NCBI GenBank assembly: GCA_018369015.1
Contig: JAGZDD010000019.1
Span: forward strand, 1-36,990
Direction of reading: 5' to 3'
Source of the DNA: Clostridiales bacterium
GTDB taxonomy: Bacteria; Bacillota; Clostridia; Lachnospirales; Lachnospiraceae
Length of the DNA: 36,990 nucleotides
Shown: positions 1 to 7,351 of the stretch, one piece after another
Layout of the letters: every line of letters begins with the position of its first letter
How positions within the stretch are numbered: position 1 is the first letter of the stretch
The notes under the pieces: generated by a model
Database searches by the model: none
Told to the model about the DNA's origin: nothing
Seen by the model: the letters and a program-made list of their open reading frames with translations, nothing else
Program-made: the position numbers and the translations under genes

Positions 1-14
1 CCCTTTTATCATGG

Positions 15-56
15 AATAATGACTCCCTCGTTTTCTTTGGAGGGTATGGTATTATT
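15..56. other. Imperfect inverted repeat downstream of the GRE gene
   Basis: AATAAT at 15-20 pairs with ATTATT at 51-56, and CCCTC near 24-28 pairs with GAGGG at 40-44, around a T-rich loop. It lies about 23 nt past the GRE stop codon. It could be a weak transcription end or a protein-binding palindrome, but neither strand has the T-run of a standard intrinsic terminator. Confidence 0.3.
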
Positions 57-78
57 ATAGCATAAAATAAGAGGATGT

Positions 79-2481
79 CTACATATTTTCAAACCCAGTT
101 CTCTCAATCACCTCATCCTGGATCATTTTTGTCAGGTTTGTAAAATAAGCGCTGTATCCCGCAACGCGCACAATAAGATCCTTATGGTTTTCCGGGTGCT
201 TCTGGGCATCAAGAAGTATGCTGCGGTCAACGACATTGAATTGCACCTGTTTGCCGCCATTAAGCAGATACGTCTTTGTGGCTGAAGCCAGCTTCATCAG
301 ATCGTCGTCCGTTTTTAATGCCATTGGGTGAAATTTCATATTTAACAAGGTGGCGTTATAAAGGCTCTGCTTAATTTTCATAGCACTGGCAAAGACAGCC
401 AGCGGGCCGTGGGTATCGCAGCCATGCTCCGGTGAGGTGCTTCCGTCAGACAAAATTTCCAGATCCAGCCGTCCGTCCGCAGAGGCATACGTCCTTTTGG
501 CCTCCATTTGGTGGATAGTTATGGAAATTCCGGCGGCAATGCTGTTTCCATAAGGCGTCGGACAGGCTTCAATATCCTGGGCAAAATGCCGGTAATAATC
601 CGCAACGATGGAATCCACATAGTCATCATTATTTCCATATTTGGGCGCTTTCTTAAAATCCCGGCGCATTTGTTCATAGCCTTCCCAGTTATGGTCCAGA
701 GCGTCGATAAGCGCGCGCATTGTGTATTTTTTCTTGTCATAAATGAAATATTTGATGGCCGCCAGGGCATCGCACACATTAATAGCGCCGCACATGGAAA
801 CCATAATAATATTATCAAAGGGTTCAAATTTCCGGTTCGTCAGCTCCTTGCCATCTTCTAAGCAGCCCTCCATAAGCCCTGAGAAAAAGGGATCCTGGTT
901 AAACTTCCGGTTTGCCGCCAAATTAATATCATTAATCTGTCCAAGCCGTGAAATAAGATATTTGTGCTGCTTATAAAAGGCTTCCATAAATTGGTCAAAG
1001 GTTTCAAATTCCCAGGGTTCCCCGGTCTTTATCCCGGCCATATGCGCGCCAAAACGAGAATAGCCATTGTGGAGGAAAATATCAAGGAGCTGCATATTGC
1101 CTACAAAGCCGCCCCCCGCAATGCGCGTCTTTCCTGGAATATTTCCGTCAAGGCAGCCGGAAAGCGCATAATTTCTCGCATCCTTTAAAGGTACGCCATG
1201 AGCCAGGAAGAAATCAATATATTCTTTATCACTGACTAAGGCCGGCATTCCAAGCCCGGTTTTTACAAGCTCTAAGGATTTCTTAAGAAGCAGATCCGGC
1301 GTGCCCTCATGGATACGCACAGAAATCGTATGATTTGGAAGCATTGTTTCCCTGGACGCCTCAATCATCATATAAGTTATGTCATTTGTCGCGTCATTCC
1401 CATCCTCATCAACGCCGCCGAGGGTAAAGTTAAACCAGTTAGCGCCGCCGGAGCTTCCGTCTCTTGTCTGGGAGCCGCGCACAGAGCGAAATGCCTGAGT
1501 TTTAATTTTCATATTTTCCAAAAGCTCCAAAGCCTCATCCGGGGTAATGCGGCCCTGTTCTAAATCCGCCTTATAGAAAGGATACATAAATTGGTCGAAC
1601 CGTCCTCCGGCATTGGTCGGGCTTCCCATCATAATCCATGTAAACCAAAACGACTGAATGGCTTCCCTGAAAGTTCTGGCCGGCGCATTTGGCACACGGC
1701 GGCAGATTTTTTCAATATCTGAAAGCTCCTTTGCCCGCTTCTCATCCTTTTCCTTTAATGCCATTTCCCCGGCAAGGTCAGCGTAGCGGCTGGCAAAACG
1801 TACCCAGGCTTCATAAACCATAATGATTCCTTTCCAGAAATCCAGCTTATCAAGAATTTCCGGATCTGAATAGTCCGGGTTTTCCAGCTTTTCACGGCAC
1901 TTATTGATAATACTTACAGCGCCCTCGTTAAGCACACGCTCATATAAGGGAACGGCCAGGGAAACATTTGGAAAGTTTCCCATACTGCTGTTCCCATAAA
2001 GCGTCTGGGTCACGCCCGTCTTTTTATCCTTCCAGCCGCCTACGCCGGAAGTCAAAACAGCCGCCAGCTCCTCGTTATCAAAAATATATTCGGCAGATCG
2101 GGATGGAATGGTCTGGGAAATGACTTTATTTTCATCCTTTATGTATCTGCGGCAAAACTCATAATCATCCTCCGGCAAATAACACCATGAGGAACACTCC
2201 GCATACATTTCTTCAAGCTGCTCCTCTGACCACATGCCATATTCATAGCATAATTCAATGCCAAAGGGCTTACTTGCCCCTTCGCCTACGATTAAATGCC
2301 CGTCGGGGATAAATATTGGCATTTTGTCCAGAAACGCCACAAGGGGAAGCACCCTTTTCATCCATGGCGTCGCATCCCGGTTTTCCTTTAAAACCTCCGA
2401 CGCAATTTCAAATTTTTTTGTACATATCGGCGCCCGGGCATTTCTTACAGCCTCTAAAAGCCTTGCAATTCTGTCGGTCAA
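79..2481 (-). CDS. Glycyl radical enzyme (pyruvate formate-lyase superfamily), substrate unknown
   Basis: This 800-residue protein has both hallmarks of a glycyl radical enzyme: a thiyl-radical Cys at residue 443 in a SGCLDG loop, and a C-terminal radical motif RVAGYSAYF with the radical Gly at 775. Length and N-terminal PFL-like domain fit the PFL2/dehydratase/lyase branch, not formate acetyltransferase, which has adjacent Cys-Cys. Characterised eliminating and decarboxylating members (glycerol, propanediol, choline, hydroxyproline, isethionate and arylacetate enzymes) carry Glu two residues after the Cys; here that residue is Asp445. I therefore cannot name the substrate. Translation starts at TTG preceded by a perfect GGAGG about 8 nt upstream. 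The activase lies 39 nt upstream, and a complete Dpp/Opp transporter precedes it in the same orientation, so the substrate is probably imported by that transporter (inference). The enzyme would be cytoplasmic and oxygen-sensitive. Confidence 0.93.
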   Translation of the reverse strand: MTDRIARLLEAVRNARAPICTKKFEIASEVLKENRDATPWMKRVLPLVAFLDKMPIFIPDGHLIVGEGASKPFGIELCYEYGMWSEEQLEEMYAECSSWCYLPEDDYEFCRRYIKDENKVISQTIPSRSAEYIFDNEELAAVLTSGVGGWKDKKTGVTQTLYGNSSMGNFPNVSLAVPLYERVLNEGAVSIINKCREKLENPDYSDPEILDKLDFWKGIIMVYEAWVRFASRYADLAGEMALKEKDEKRAKELSDIEKICRRVPNAPARTFREAIQSFWFTWIMMGSPTNAGGRFDQFMYPFYKADLEQGRITPDEALELLENMKIKTQAFRSVRGSQTRDGSSGGANWFNFTLGGVDEDGNDATNDITYMMIEASRETMLPNHTISVRIHEGTPDLLLKKSLELVKTGLGMPALVSDKEYIDFFLAHGVPLKDARNYALSGCLDGNIPGKTRIAGGGFVGNMQLLDIFLHNGYSRFGAHMAGIKTGEPWEFETFDQFMEAFYKQHKYLISRLGQINDINLAANRKFNQDPFFSGLMEGCLEDGKELTNRKFEPFDNIIMVSMCGAINVCDALAAIKYFIYDKKKYTMRALIDALDHNWEGYEQMRRDFKKAPKYGNNDDYVDSIVADYYRHFAQDIEACPTPYGNSIAAGISITIHQMEAKRTYASADGRLDLEILSDGSTSPEHGCDTHGPLAVFASAMKIKQSLYNATLLNMKFHPMALKTDDDLMKLASATKTYLLNGGKQVQFNVVDRSILLDAQKHPENHKDLIVRVAGYSAYFTNLTKMIQDEVIERTGFENM

Positions 2482-2520
2482 ATGAACCGCCTCCTTTTTT
2501 ATTTTTAAATCAAGTTGTTA

Positions 2521-3435
2521 TCAGCCGCCAATTTGGACGGCAAGTCCGCGTTCATCAAAAAAATGTTTTAAATGCTCCATATGTTCAGAAGAAGGTGGTT
2601 CTAAGTGCAAAAACCCCTCCTTTTCCTCAAGGCTGTCAAGTTTTGCTTCGCCCAGCCGGTGGTAAGGGAGCAAAAATGTTTTGTATCTGCCGCCCAGCTC
2701 CTTTAGCACAAAATCCGCAGTATCGCAAATATTTTTATCCGAATCATTCATTCCTGGAATAATAGGAACGCGGATATAGATTTCAACATTTTCTTTGGAA
2801 AGCATTTTTAAATTTTCTAATATTCTTTCATTAGAAACGCCTGTAAGCGCCTTGTGTTTCTCTGAGTCCATATGCTTTATGTCATAAAGCACCAGATCCG
2901 TATAAGCGGCAACCCTTTTCAGGCTTTCCCATGAAGCAAAGCCCGAGGTATCAAGAGCTGTATGCAGTCCGACAAACTTACAGCTTTTAAAAAATTCAGC
3001 CAAAAAACCGGCCTGAGCCAACGCTTCACCGCCGCTTGCCGTAACGCCTCCCCCGGAATTTTCCATAAAAATCCGGTCTTTTAACACTCTTTTTAAAAGC
3101 TCTGGAACAGTAACCGCCTCACCGCAGATTTCGCGTATTCCCTCCGGGCACAGATCGGCACATTGTCCGCATACGCTGCACACATCTCTGTCCGTCACAG
3201 CCCTTCCAGAAACAATGCGCACCGCGCCTTTGGGACATCCCCCGGCGCATTGGCCGCAGCCAGTGCAGCGTTCCAGGGCCACAAGGAGCTGTTTTTTTGT
3301 TTTCTGAGACTCAGGATTTTGGCACCACCTGCAGTGAAGGGGACATCCTTTGAAGAAAACTGTTGTCCGTATTCCCGGCCCGTCATGGATGGAATAGGAC
3401 TGTATATTGAATATATTCCCAATAAGCTCAGACAT
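2521..3435 (-). CDS. Glycyl-radical enzyme activating protein (radical SAM)
   Basis: This 304-residue radical SAM enzyme would install the glycyl radical on the neighbouring GRE, using S-adenosylmethionine and reduced flavodoxin or ferredoxin. The radical-SAM cluster motif CxxxCxxC is at C31, C35 and C38, shortly after the family signature SIHDGPGIRTTVFFKGCP. An inserted ferredoxin-like segment supplies two further 4Fe-4S sites (C57/C60/C63/C67 and C86/C89/C92/C96), and an SGGEAL motif follows. This two-cluster insert is typical of activases for PFL2-type GREs and absent from short PflA. I chose the ATG at 3435 because AGGAGG lies 7 nt upstream. It overlaps the end of dppF by 8 nt (ATGTCTGA), indicating translational coupling. 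A longer frame to 3486 exists but has no comparable ribosome binding site. Confidence 0.93.
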   Translation of the reverse strand: MSELIGNIFNIQSYSIHDGPGIRTTVFFKGCPLHCRWCQNPESQKTKKQLLVALERCTGCGQCAGGCPKGAVRIVSGRAVTDRDVCSVCGQCADLCPEGIREICGEAVTVPELLKRVLKDRIFMENSGGGVTASGGEALAQAGFLAEFFKSCKFVGLHTALDTSGFASWESLKRVAAYTDLVLYDIKHMDSEKHKALTGVSNERILENLKMLSKENVEIYIRVPIIPGMNDSDKNICDTADFVLKELGGRYKTFLLPYHRLGEAKLDSLEEKEGFLHLEPPSSEHMEHLKHFFDERGLAVQIGG

Positions 3436-4390
3436 TTTCACACCCTCCTTCAATCCGGCAGCAGGCCGCCTTATGTCCATTGCCATAATCCTTTAAAGGT
3501 ACCTGCGCCTTTGTGCAGGCCTCACAGGCATAAAGGCAGCGCTTTGCAAAGCGGCAGCCGATTCCCGGGTTCACCGGTGACGAAAGCTCTCCCTTGAGCA
3601 ATATCCGTTCCCTTTTTACATCAATGTCCGGAATGGGAATTGCGGAAAACAGCGCCTTTGTATATGGGTGAAGCGTGTTTGCAAACAGCTCTTTAGAGCC
3701 GCTTGTTTCGACAATCTGACCAAGGTACATGACTGCGATTTTATCCGAAATATGCTTAACGACAGACAGGTCGTGGGTAATAAAAATGTAGGTTAAATTT
3801 TTTTGTTTCTGTAAATCCTGGAGCAAATTAATAACCTGCGCCTGAATCGATACGTCCAGCGCCGATACCGGTTCGTCGCACACGATCAGCTCCGGCTCCG
3901 AGGCCAGCGCCCGGGCAATCCCGATACGCTGCCTTCGGCCCCCGTCTAATTCATGGGGATAGGTATTTTCAAGCCGCCTGGCAAGGCCCACCATATCCAT
4001 AAGTTCCCGCGCCCTGCCCATAATTTTCTTTTTATCCTTTTCCTTTGTCAGCGTCCGTATAGGCTCTGCAATAAGCTGGGAAACAGTCATGCGCTGGTCC
4101 AGAGAAGCAAAGGGATCCTGAAAAATCATTTGTATGCGCCGGCGGTAAGGCTTAAACTGCCGCTCTGACAATTTTGTCAAATCCGTTCCGTCATAAATAA
4201 TTTCCCCTTCTGTCGCTGTTTCCAGACGCATCAGCACCTTTCCGAGCGTGGACTTGCCGCAGCCGGATTCCCCCACAATGCCGAGCGTCTGCCCCCGGTC
4301 AATAGATACGGAAATATCATCGACCGCATGAAGCTGCCCTCCATTGACATTAAAATATTTTTTCAAATTTCGTATTTCCATCAATGCCAT
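3428..4390 (-). CDS. dppF: Oligopeptide/dipeptide ABC transporter ATP-binding protein (DppF/OppF type)
   Basis: This 320-residue protein is one of two ATPases energising the transporter, on the inner face of the membrane. Walker A is GESGCGKS (40-47) and Walker B is ELIVCDEP followed by SALD. The C-terminal oligopeptide-transporter extension has several Cys (segment GCRFAKRCLYACEAC), similar to the Cys-rich tails of DppD/DppF proteins. The ABC signature reads LDGGRRQR instead of LSGGQ, so the signature Ser is Asp and one composite ATP site may be degenerate; as far as I recall this occurs in other clostridial Opp-family ATPases. A GAGGGG ribosome binding site precedes the ATG, 10 nt after dppD, and the gene overlaps the activase. 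The peptide/nickel/dipeptide choice is by family resemblance only. Confidence 0.92.
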   Translation of the reverse strand: MALMEIRNLKKYFNVNGGQLHAVDDISVSIDRGQTLGIVGESGCGKSTLGKVLMRLETATEGEIIYDGTDLTKLSERQFKPYRRRIQMIFQDPFASLDQRMTVSQLIAEPIRTLTKEKDKKKIMGRARELMDMVGLARRLENTYPHELDGGRRQRIGIARALASEPELIVCDEPVSALDVSIQAQVINLLQDLQKQKNLTYIFITHDLSVVKHISDKIAVMYLGQIVETSGSKELFANTLHPYTKALFSAIPIPDIDVKRERILLKGELSSPVNPGIGCRFAKRCLYACEACTKAQVPLKDYGNGHKAACCRIEGGCENV

Positions 4391-4400
4391 AAATTTCCCC

Positions 4401-5399
4401 TCACTGCCTTGGCATTTCCTTTGCTAAAAGGCATTTCACATAATGGCCGGGTTCAATCTCCACAACCGGCGGTTCACATTTTTTACATTCGTCACAGCGC
4501 TGCTTACAACGGTCATAAAAGCTGCAATATTCCGGCAGCTCTGTCGGATCGCTGGCAAGCCCGGCAATAGGCGTGAGCCGCTCCATATCCACATCCAGAC
4601 GGGGAATGGAATCAAAAAGCCCTGTCGTATAGGGATGCTGCCGGTTTCTGAAAATATGGGCCACAGTTCCATATTCCACGATATCCCCCGCATAAATGAC
4701 CGCACAGGAATCACAGGTTTCCGCAACAACGCCCATATCGTGGGTAATCATTATCATACTTGTGCCAATATCCTTTTGCAGGCGCTTCATAAGCTCTAAC
4801 ACCTGGGCCTGAATCGTCACATCCAAAGCCGTCGTAGGCTCGTCCGCGATAATCAGCTGCGGGCGGCAGGCCAGCGCAATAGCGATAATAACGCGCTGCT
4901 TCATGCCTCCGGAAAACTGGTGCGGATAATCATTAAACCGTTCCTCCCGGATTCCAACCATTTTTAAAATTTCAACAGCCCGCCGCTTCGCTTCCGCCTT
5001 TGAAATTTTCTGGTGAATATGAAGAACCTCCTCAATCTGATCCCCTATGCGCAGGATTGGATTCAGGGCGGTCATCGGGTCCTGGAAAATCATACTGATC
5101 TTGCTTCCCCGGACGTTTTGCAGCTCCCTTGGTTTCTTTTCTAAGAGATTTTCCCCCTCAAAGAAAATCTCGCCTTCAAGGATGTGGGCCGGAGGCGTGG
5201 GCAAAAGCCCCATAATAGCCAGGGCAATAGTCGTTTTCCCTGCTCCCGTTTCTCCCACAAGCCCCAGCGTTTTTCCCCGCTCTACCTCAAAGGAAACGCC
5301 GTTGACAGCTTCATAGACAAGCTCTCTTGTTTCATAGTGGACACGCAGGCTGTTCACCTTCAATAATATGTCCTTTTCTTTATTTTCTGTATTCATCAT
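4401..5399 (-). CDS. dppD: Oligopeptide/dipeptide ABC transporter ATP-binding protein (DppD/OppD type)
   Basis: This second ATPase of about 332 residues has canonical motifs: Walker A GETGAGKT, signature FSGGMKQR, Walker B LIIADEP then TTALD, and a switch His in MITHDMG. The C-terminal Cys-rich oligopeptide extension is present (C-SFYDR-C-KQR-C-DE-C). Pairing a canonical ATPase with the DppF partner that has a changed signature suggests an asymmetric heterodimer. Clustered starts are possible (GTG 5405, ATG 5399, ATG 5396). GAGG lies 5 nt before the ATG at 5399, so that start is preferred. It follows dppC by a few nucleotides and is part of the same transcription unit. Confidence 0.93.
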   Translation of the reverse strand: MMNTENKEKDILLKVNSLRVHYETRELVYEAVNGVSFEVERGKTLGLVGETGAGKTTIALAIMGLLPTPPAHILEGEIFFEGENLLEKKPRELQNVRGSKISMIFQDPMTALNPILRIGDQIEEVLHIHQKISKAEAKRRAVEILKMVGIREERFNDYPHQFSGGMKQRVIIAIALACRPQLIIADEPTTALDVTIQAQVLELMKRLQKDIGTSMIMITHDMGVVAETCDSCAVIYAGDIVEYGTVAHIFRNRQHPYTTGLFDSIPRLDVDMERLTPIAGLASDPTELPEYCSFYDRCKQRCDECKKCEPPVVEIEPGHYVKCLLAKEMPRQ

Positions 5400-5406
5400 T
5401 GCCACC

Positions 5407-6315
5407 TCAATTCAGACGGGGATCCAGCGCATCTCTTAAGCCATTTCCCAGGAGATTCAGGCCAAAAACCGTGACCATGATACAAAGCGTCGGGAAAAGT
5501 ACCATATATGGATGTGTCAGAAAGTAGCCCTTTCCCTGGGTCAATATCCCTCCCCAGTCTGCGGTAGGCGGTTCTATGCCAATCCCGATATAACTTAAGG
5601 ATGAGACAACAATAATGCCTGCTGCAAACATGAAAATGACATAAATACTGATAAGCCCTACGGCGTTGGGTACAAGGTGACGTAAAATCATCTGGAATTT
5701 CCCTATATTAATCGCCTTTGACGCGCTGACAAATTCCCCGCTTTTCACTGTCAGTATAGCTGTCCTGAAATTCCTGGCAGCGCCGCCGAAAAATGAAATA
5801 GTAATCGCGACAATAAGCTGCCACAGACCGTCGCCAAGGACTGCCGTAATACTGAGGGCAAATAAAACCGTAGGTATGGACTGAAGGACATCTATAAAAC
5901 GCATAATTAAATTATCGGCCTTCCCGCCCATATAGCCGGAAATAGTTCCAACGAGCCCGCCCGTGACGATGGAGGTCAGTACGGCGACCAGAGAAATCAT
6001 CAGCGATACCCTGGCTCCGTACACGCACCTGCTGAAAATATCGCGCCCAAGCGCATCGGTTCCAAACCAGTGGGCGCTGCTTGGGAACTGTTTCATTGCC
6101 ATATAATCCTGCTCAATATAACTGTAAGGCGCGATAAAGTTTGCGAATATGGCAACCAGAACCATAAATCCCAGCAGCGCCATGCCCACAAGGGCGGACT
6201 TATTCCGTTTTAACCGTTTCCACGCCTGCTGCAAAGGCGAATTAGCCTGGCCCCTTTTTCCATTCCTACGTTTTTTCTTTACCCGCTCCATCGCGGGAGT
6301 GTACATTTTAGCCAT
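5407..6315 (-). CDS. dppC: Oligopeptide/dipeptide ABC transporter permease (DppC/OppC type)
   Basis: A 302-residue inner-membrane permease. A basic cytoplasmic N-terminus rich in Lys/Arg (residues 11-40) is followed by a first membrane helix (about 42-65), an extracytoplasmic segment with the DppC-family signature FGTDALGRDIFSR, and then five more hydrophobic segments. The EAA-like loop facing the ATPases is around GEFVSASKAINIG. The C-terminus ends GLRDALDPRLN, typical of the family. It overlaps the end of dppB by 8 nt and is followed almost immediately by dppD, consistent with one mRNA. Confidence 0.94.
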   Translation of the reverse strand: MAKMYTPAMERVKKKRRNGKRGQANSPLQQAWKRLKRNKSALVGMALLGFMVLVAIFANFIAPYSYIEQDYMAMKQFPSSAHWFGTDALGRDIFSRCVYGARVSLMISLVAVLTSIVTGGLVGTISGYMGGKADNLIMRFIDVLQSIPTVLFALSITAVLGDGLWQLIVAITISFFGGAARNFRTAILTVKSGEFVSASKAINIGKFQMILRHLVPNAVGLISIYVIFMFAAGIIVVSSLSYIGIGIEPPTADWGGILTQGKGYFLTHPYMVLFPTLCIMVTVFGLNLLGNGLRDALDPRLN

Positions 6316-7276
6316 ACCTTTCCACCTTCTTTTTCCTTTTCTTCAATGAATCTCCGATAATGGATGTTTTCAGCCGTGGATCTACAAAGACATAGGCCAG
6401 ATCCACAATAAGATTAATGATCGACACCATGGCTGCCAAAACAAACACGCCCCCAAGCACTGACGGATAATTTCGCGCCGTAATGGAATCTGCAATATAT
6501 TTTCCGATACCTGGCACCCCGAAAACGGTTTCCAGCACTAAGGCGCCTCCAAGCTGCCCTCCGAAATCGGAGCCAACCTGGGCGATAATTGGGATCAAGG
6601 CATTTTTAAGCATATGCTTAAATGTTACGATTCTTTCCTTCTGCCCCTTCGCCCTGGCAGTCATCACATAATCCTGACGCATTGTCTCAAGCATTGTGGA
6701 GCGGGCCACACGGATATAAGAGGCGCAGCTTGACAGGGAAATCACGGCAACCGGCATGATAAAACCCTTTAAACTGTCCACGCCAAAGGCCGGCAGCCAG
6801 TTAAGCTCCACACTAAATACGAAAATAAAAAATAATCCCAGACAAAACATTGGAAATGACAAAAGCAGCATGGAGAAAACGACAAGGGCATTATCGACCC
6901 ATGTGTATTCCTTTAAAGCAGAAATAACGCCCAGAGGAACACCGATGAGTGTTCCCATAATGACCGCACAAAACGCTACAAGGGCCGACGTCGGCAGTCT
7001 TTGCATAATTTCTGTCATTACCGGCTGGTTCGTCTTATAGGAAATTCCCAGATCTCCCGTAAATGCTCCCACGACGTAATTAAAAAAGCGGGTCACAACC
7101 GGATCGTTTAAGCCCCATTCCTCCCGGTACGCCTCCCTCTGCTCCGGGGTCGCCCCTTCAAGCAGTACGTCCGCCGCATCTCCGGGCGTTAGTTCGCTGA
7201 GTATAAAGAGAATCAGAAGCACCCCCAAAAGAATGGGGATGAGATAGAGTATTCTTTTAATAATATATTTAACCAT
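6308..7276 (-). CDS. dppB: Oligopeptide/dipeptide ABC transporter permease (DppB/OppB type)
   Basis: A 322-residue permease that pairs with DppC. It has the usual N-terminal helix (MVKYIIKRILYLIPILLGV), an external loop containing WGLNDPVVTRF, and five further hydrophobic segments. The coupling loop is DYVMTARAKGQKERIV, a good match to the DppB EAA motif. The C-terminal AYVFVDPRLK motif is also typical. A ribosome binding site (AGGTGGG) lies upstream of the ATG. A strong hairpin in the 75-nt gap separates it from the binding-protein gene upstream, a common arrangement that lowers permease expression relative to the binding protein. Confidence 0.94.
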   Translation of the reverse strand: MVKYIIKRILYLIPILLGVLLILFILSELTPGDAADVLLEGATPEQREAYREEWGLNDPVVTRFFNYVVGAFTGDLGISYKTNQPVMTEIMQRLPTSALVAFCAVIMGTLIGVPLGVISALKEYTWVDNALVVFSMLLLSFPMFCLGLFFIFVFSVELNWLPAFGVDSLKGFIMPVAVISLSSCASYIRVARSTMLETMRQDYVMTARAKGQKERIVTFKHMLKNALIPIIAQVGSDFGGQLGGALVLETVFGVPGIGKYIADSITARNYPSVLGGVFVLAAMVSIINLIVDLAYVFVDPRLKTSIIGDSLKKRKKKVERYG

Positions 7277-7311
7277 ACATTTCCCACCTGTCTAAATGGC
7301 TTTCTGCCGCA

Positions 7312-7339
7312 GCGGCGCTGCATTCCTACGCAACGCCGC
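7312..7339 (-). promoter_or_regulatory. Strong intercistronic hairpin between binding-protein gene and dppB
   Basis: GCGGCGCTGC (7312-7321) pairs with GCAACGCCGC (7330-7339) around an 8-nt loop, with one wobble or mismatch. It starts about 12 nt after the binding-protein stop codon on the minus strand. There is no T-run after it, so it is more likely an mRNA-stabilising or processing hairpin than a terminator. It probably contributes to a high binding protein to permease ratio (inference). Confidence 0.6.
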
Positions 7340-7351
7340 GCAAACGGATGT

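Noticed and set aside
1..78. Intrinsic terminator after the GRE gene
   Set aside because: The inverted repeat is imperfect and lacks a T-run on the minus strand, so I list it only as an inverted repeat.
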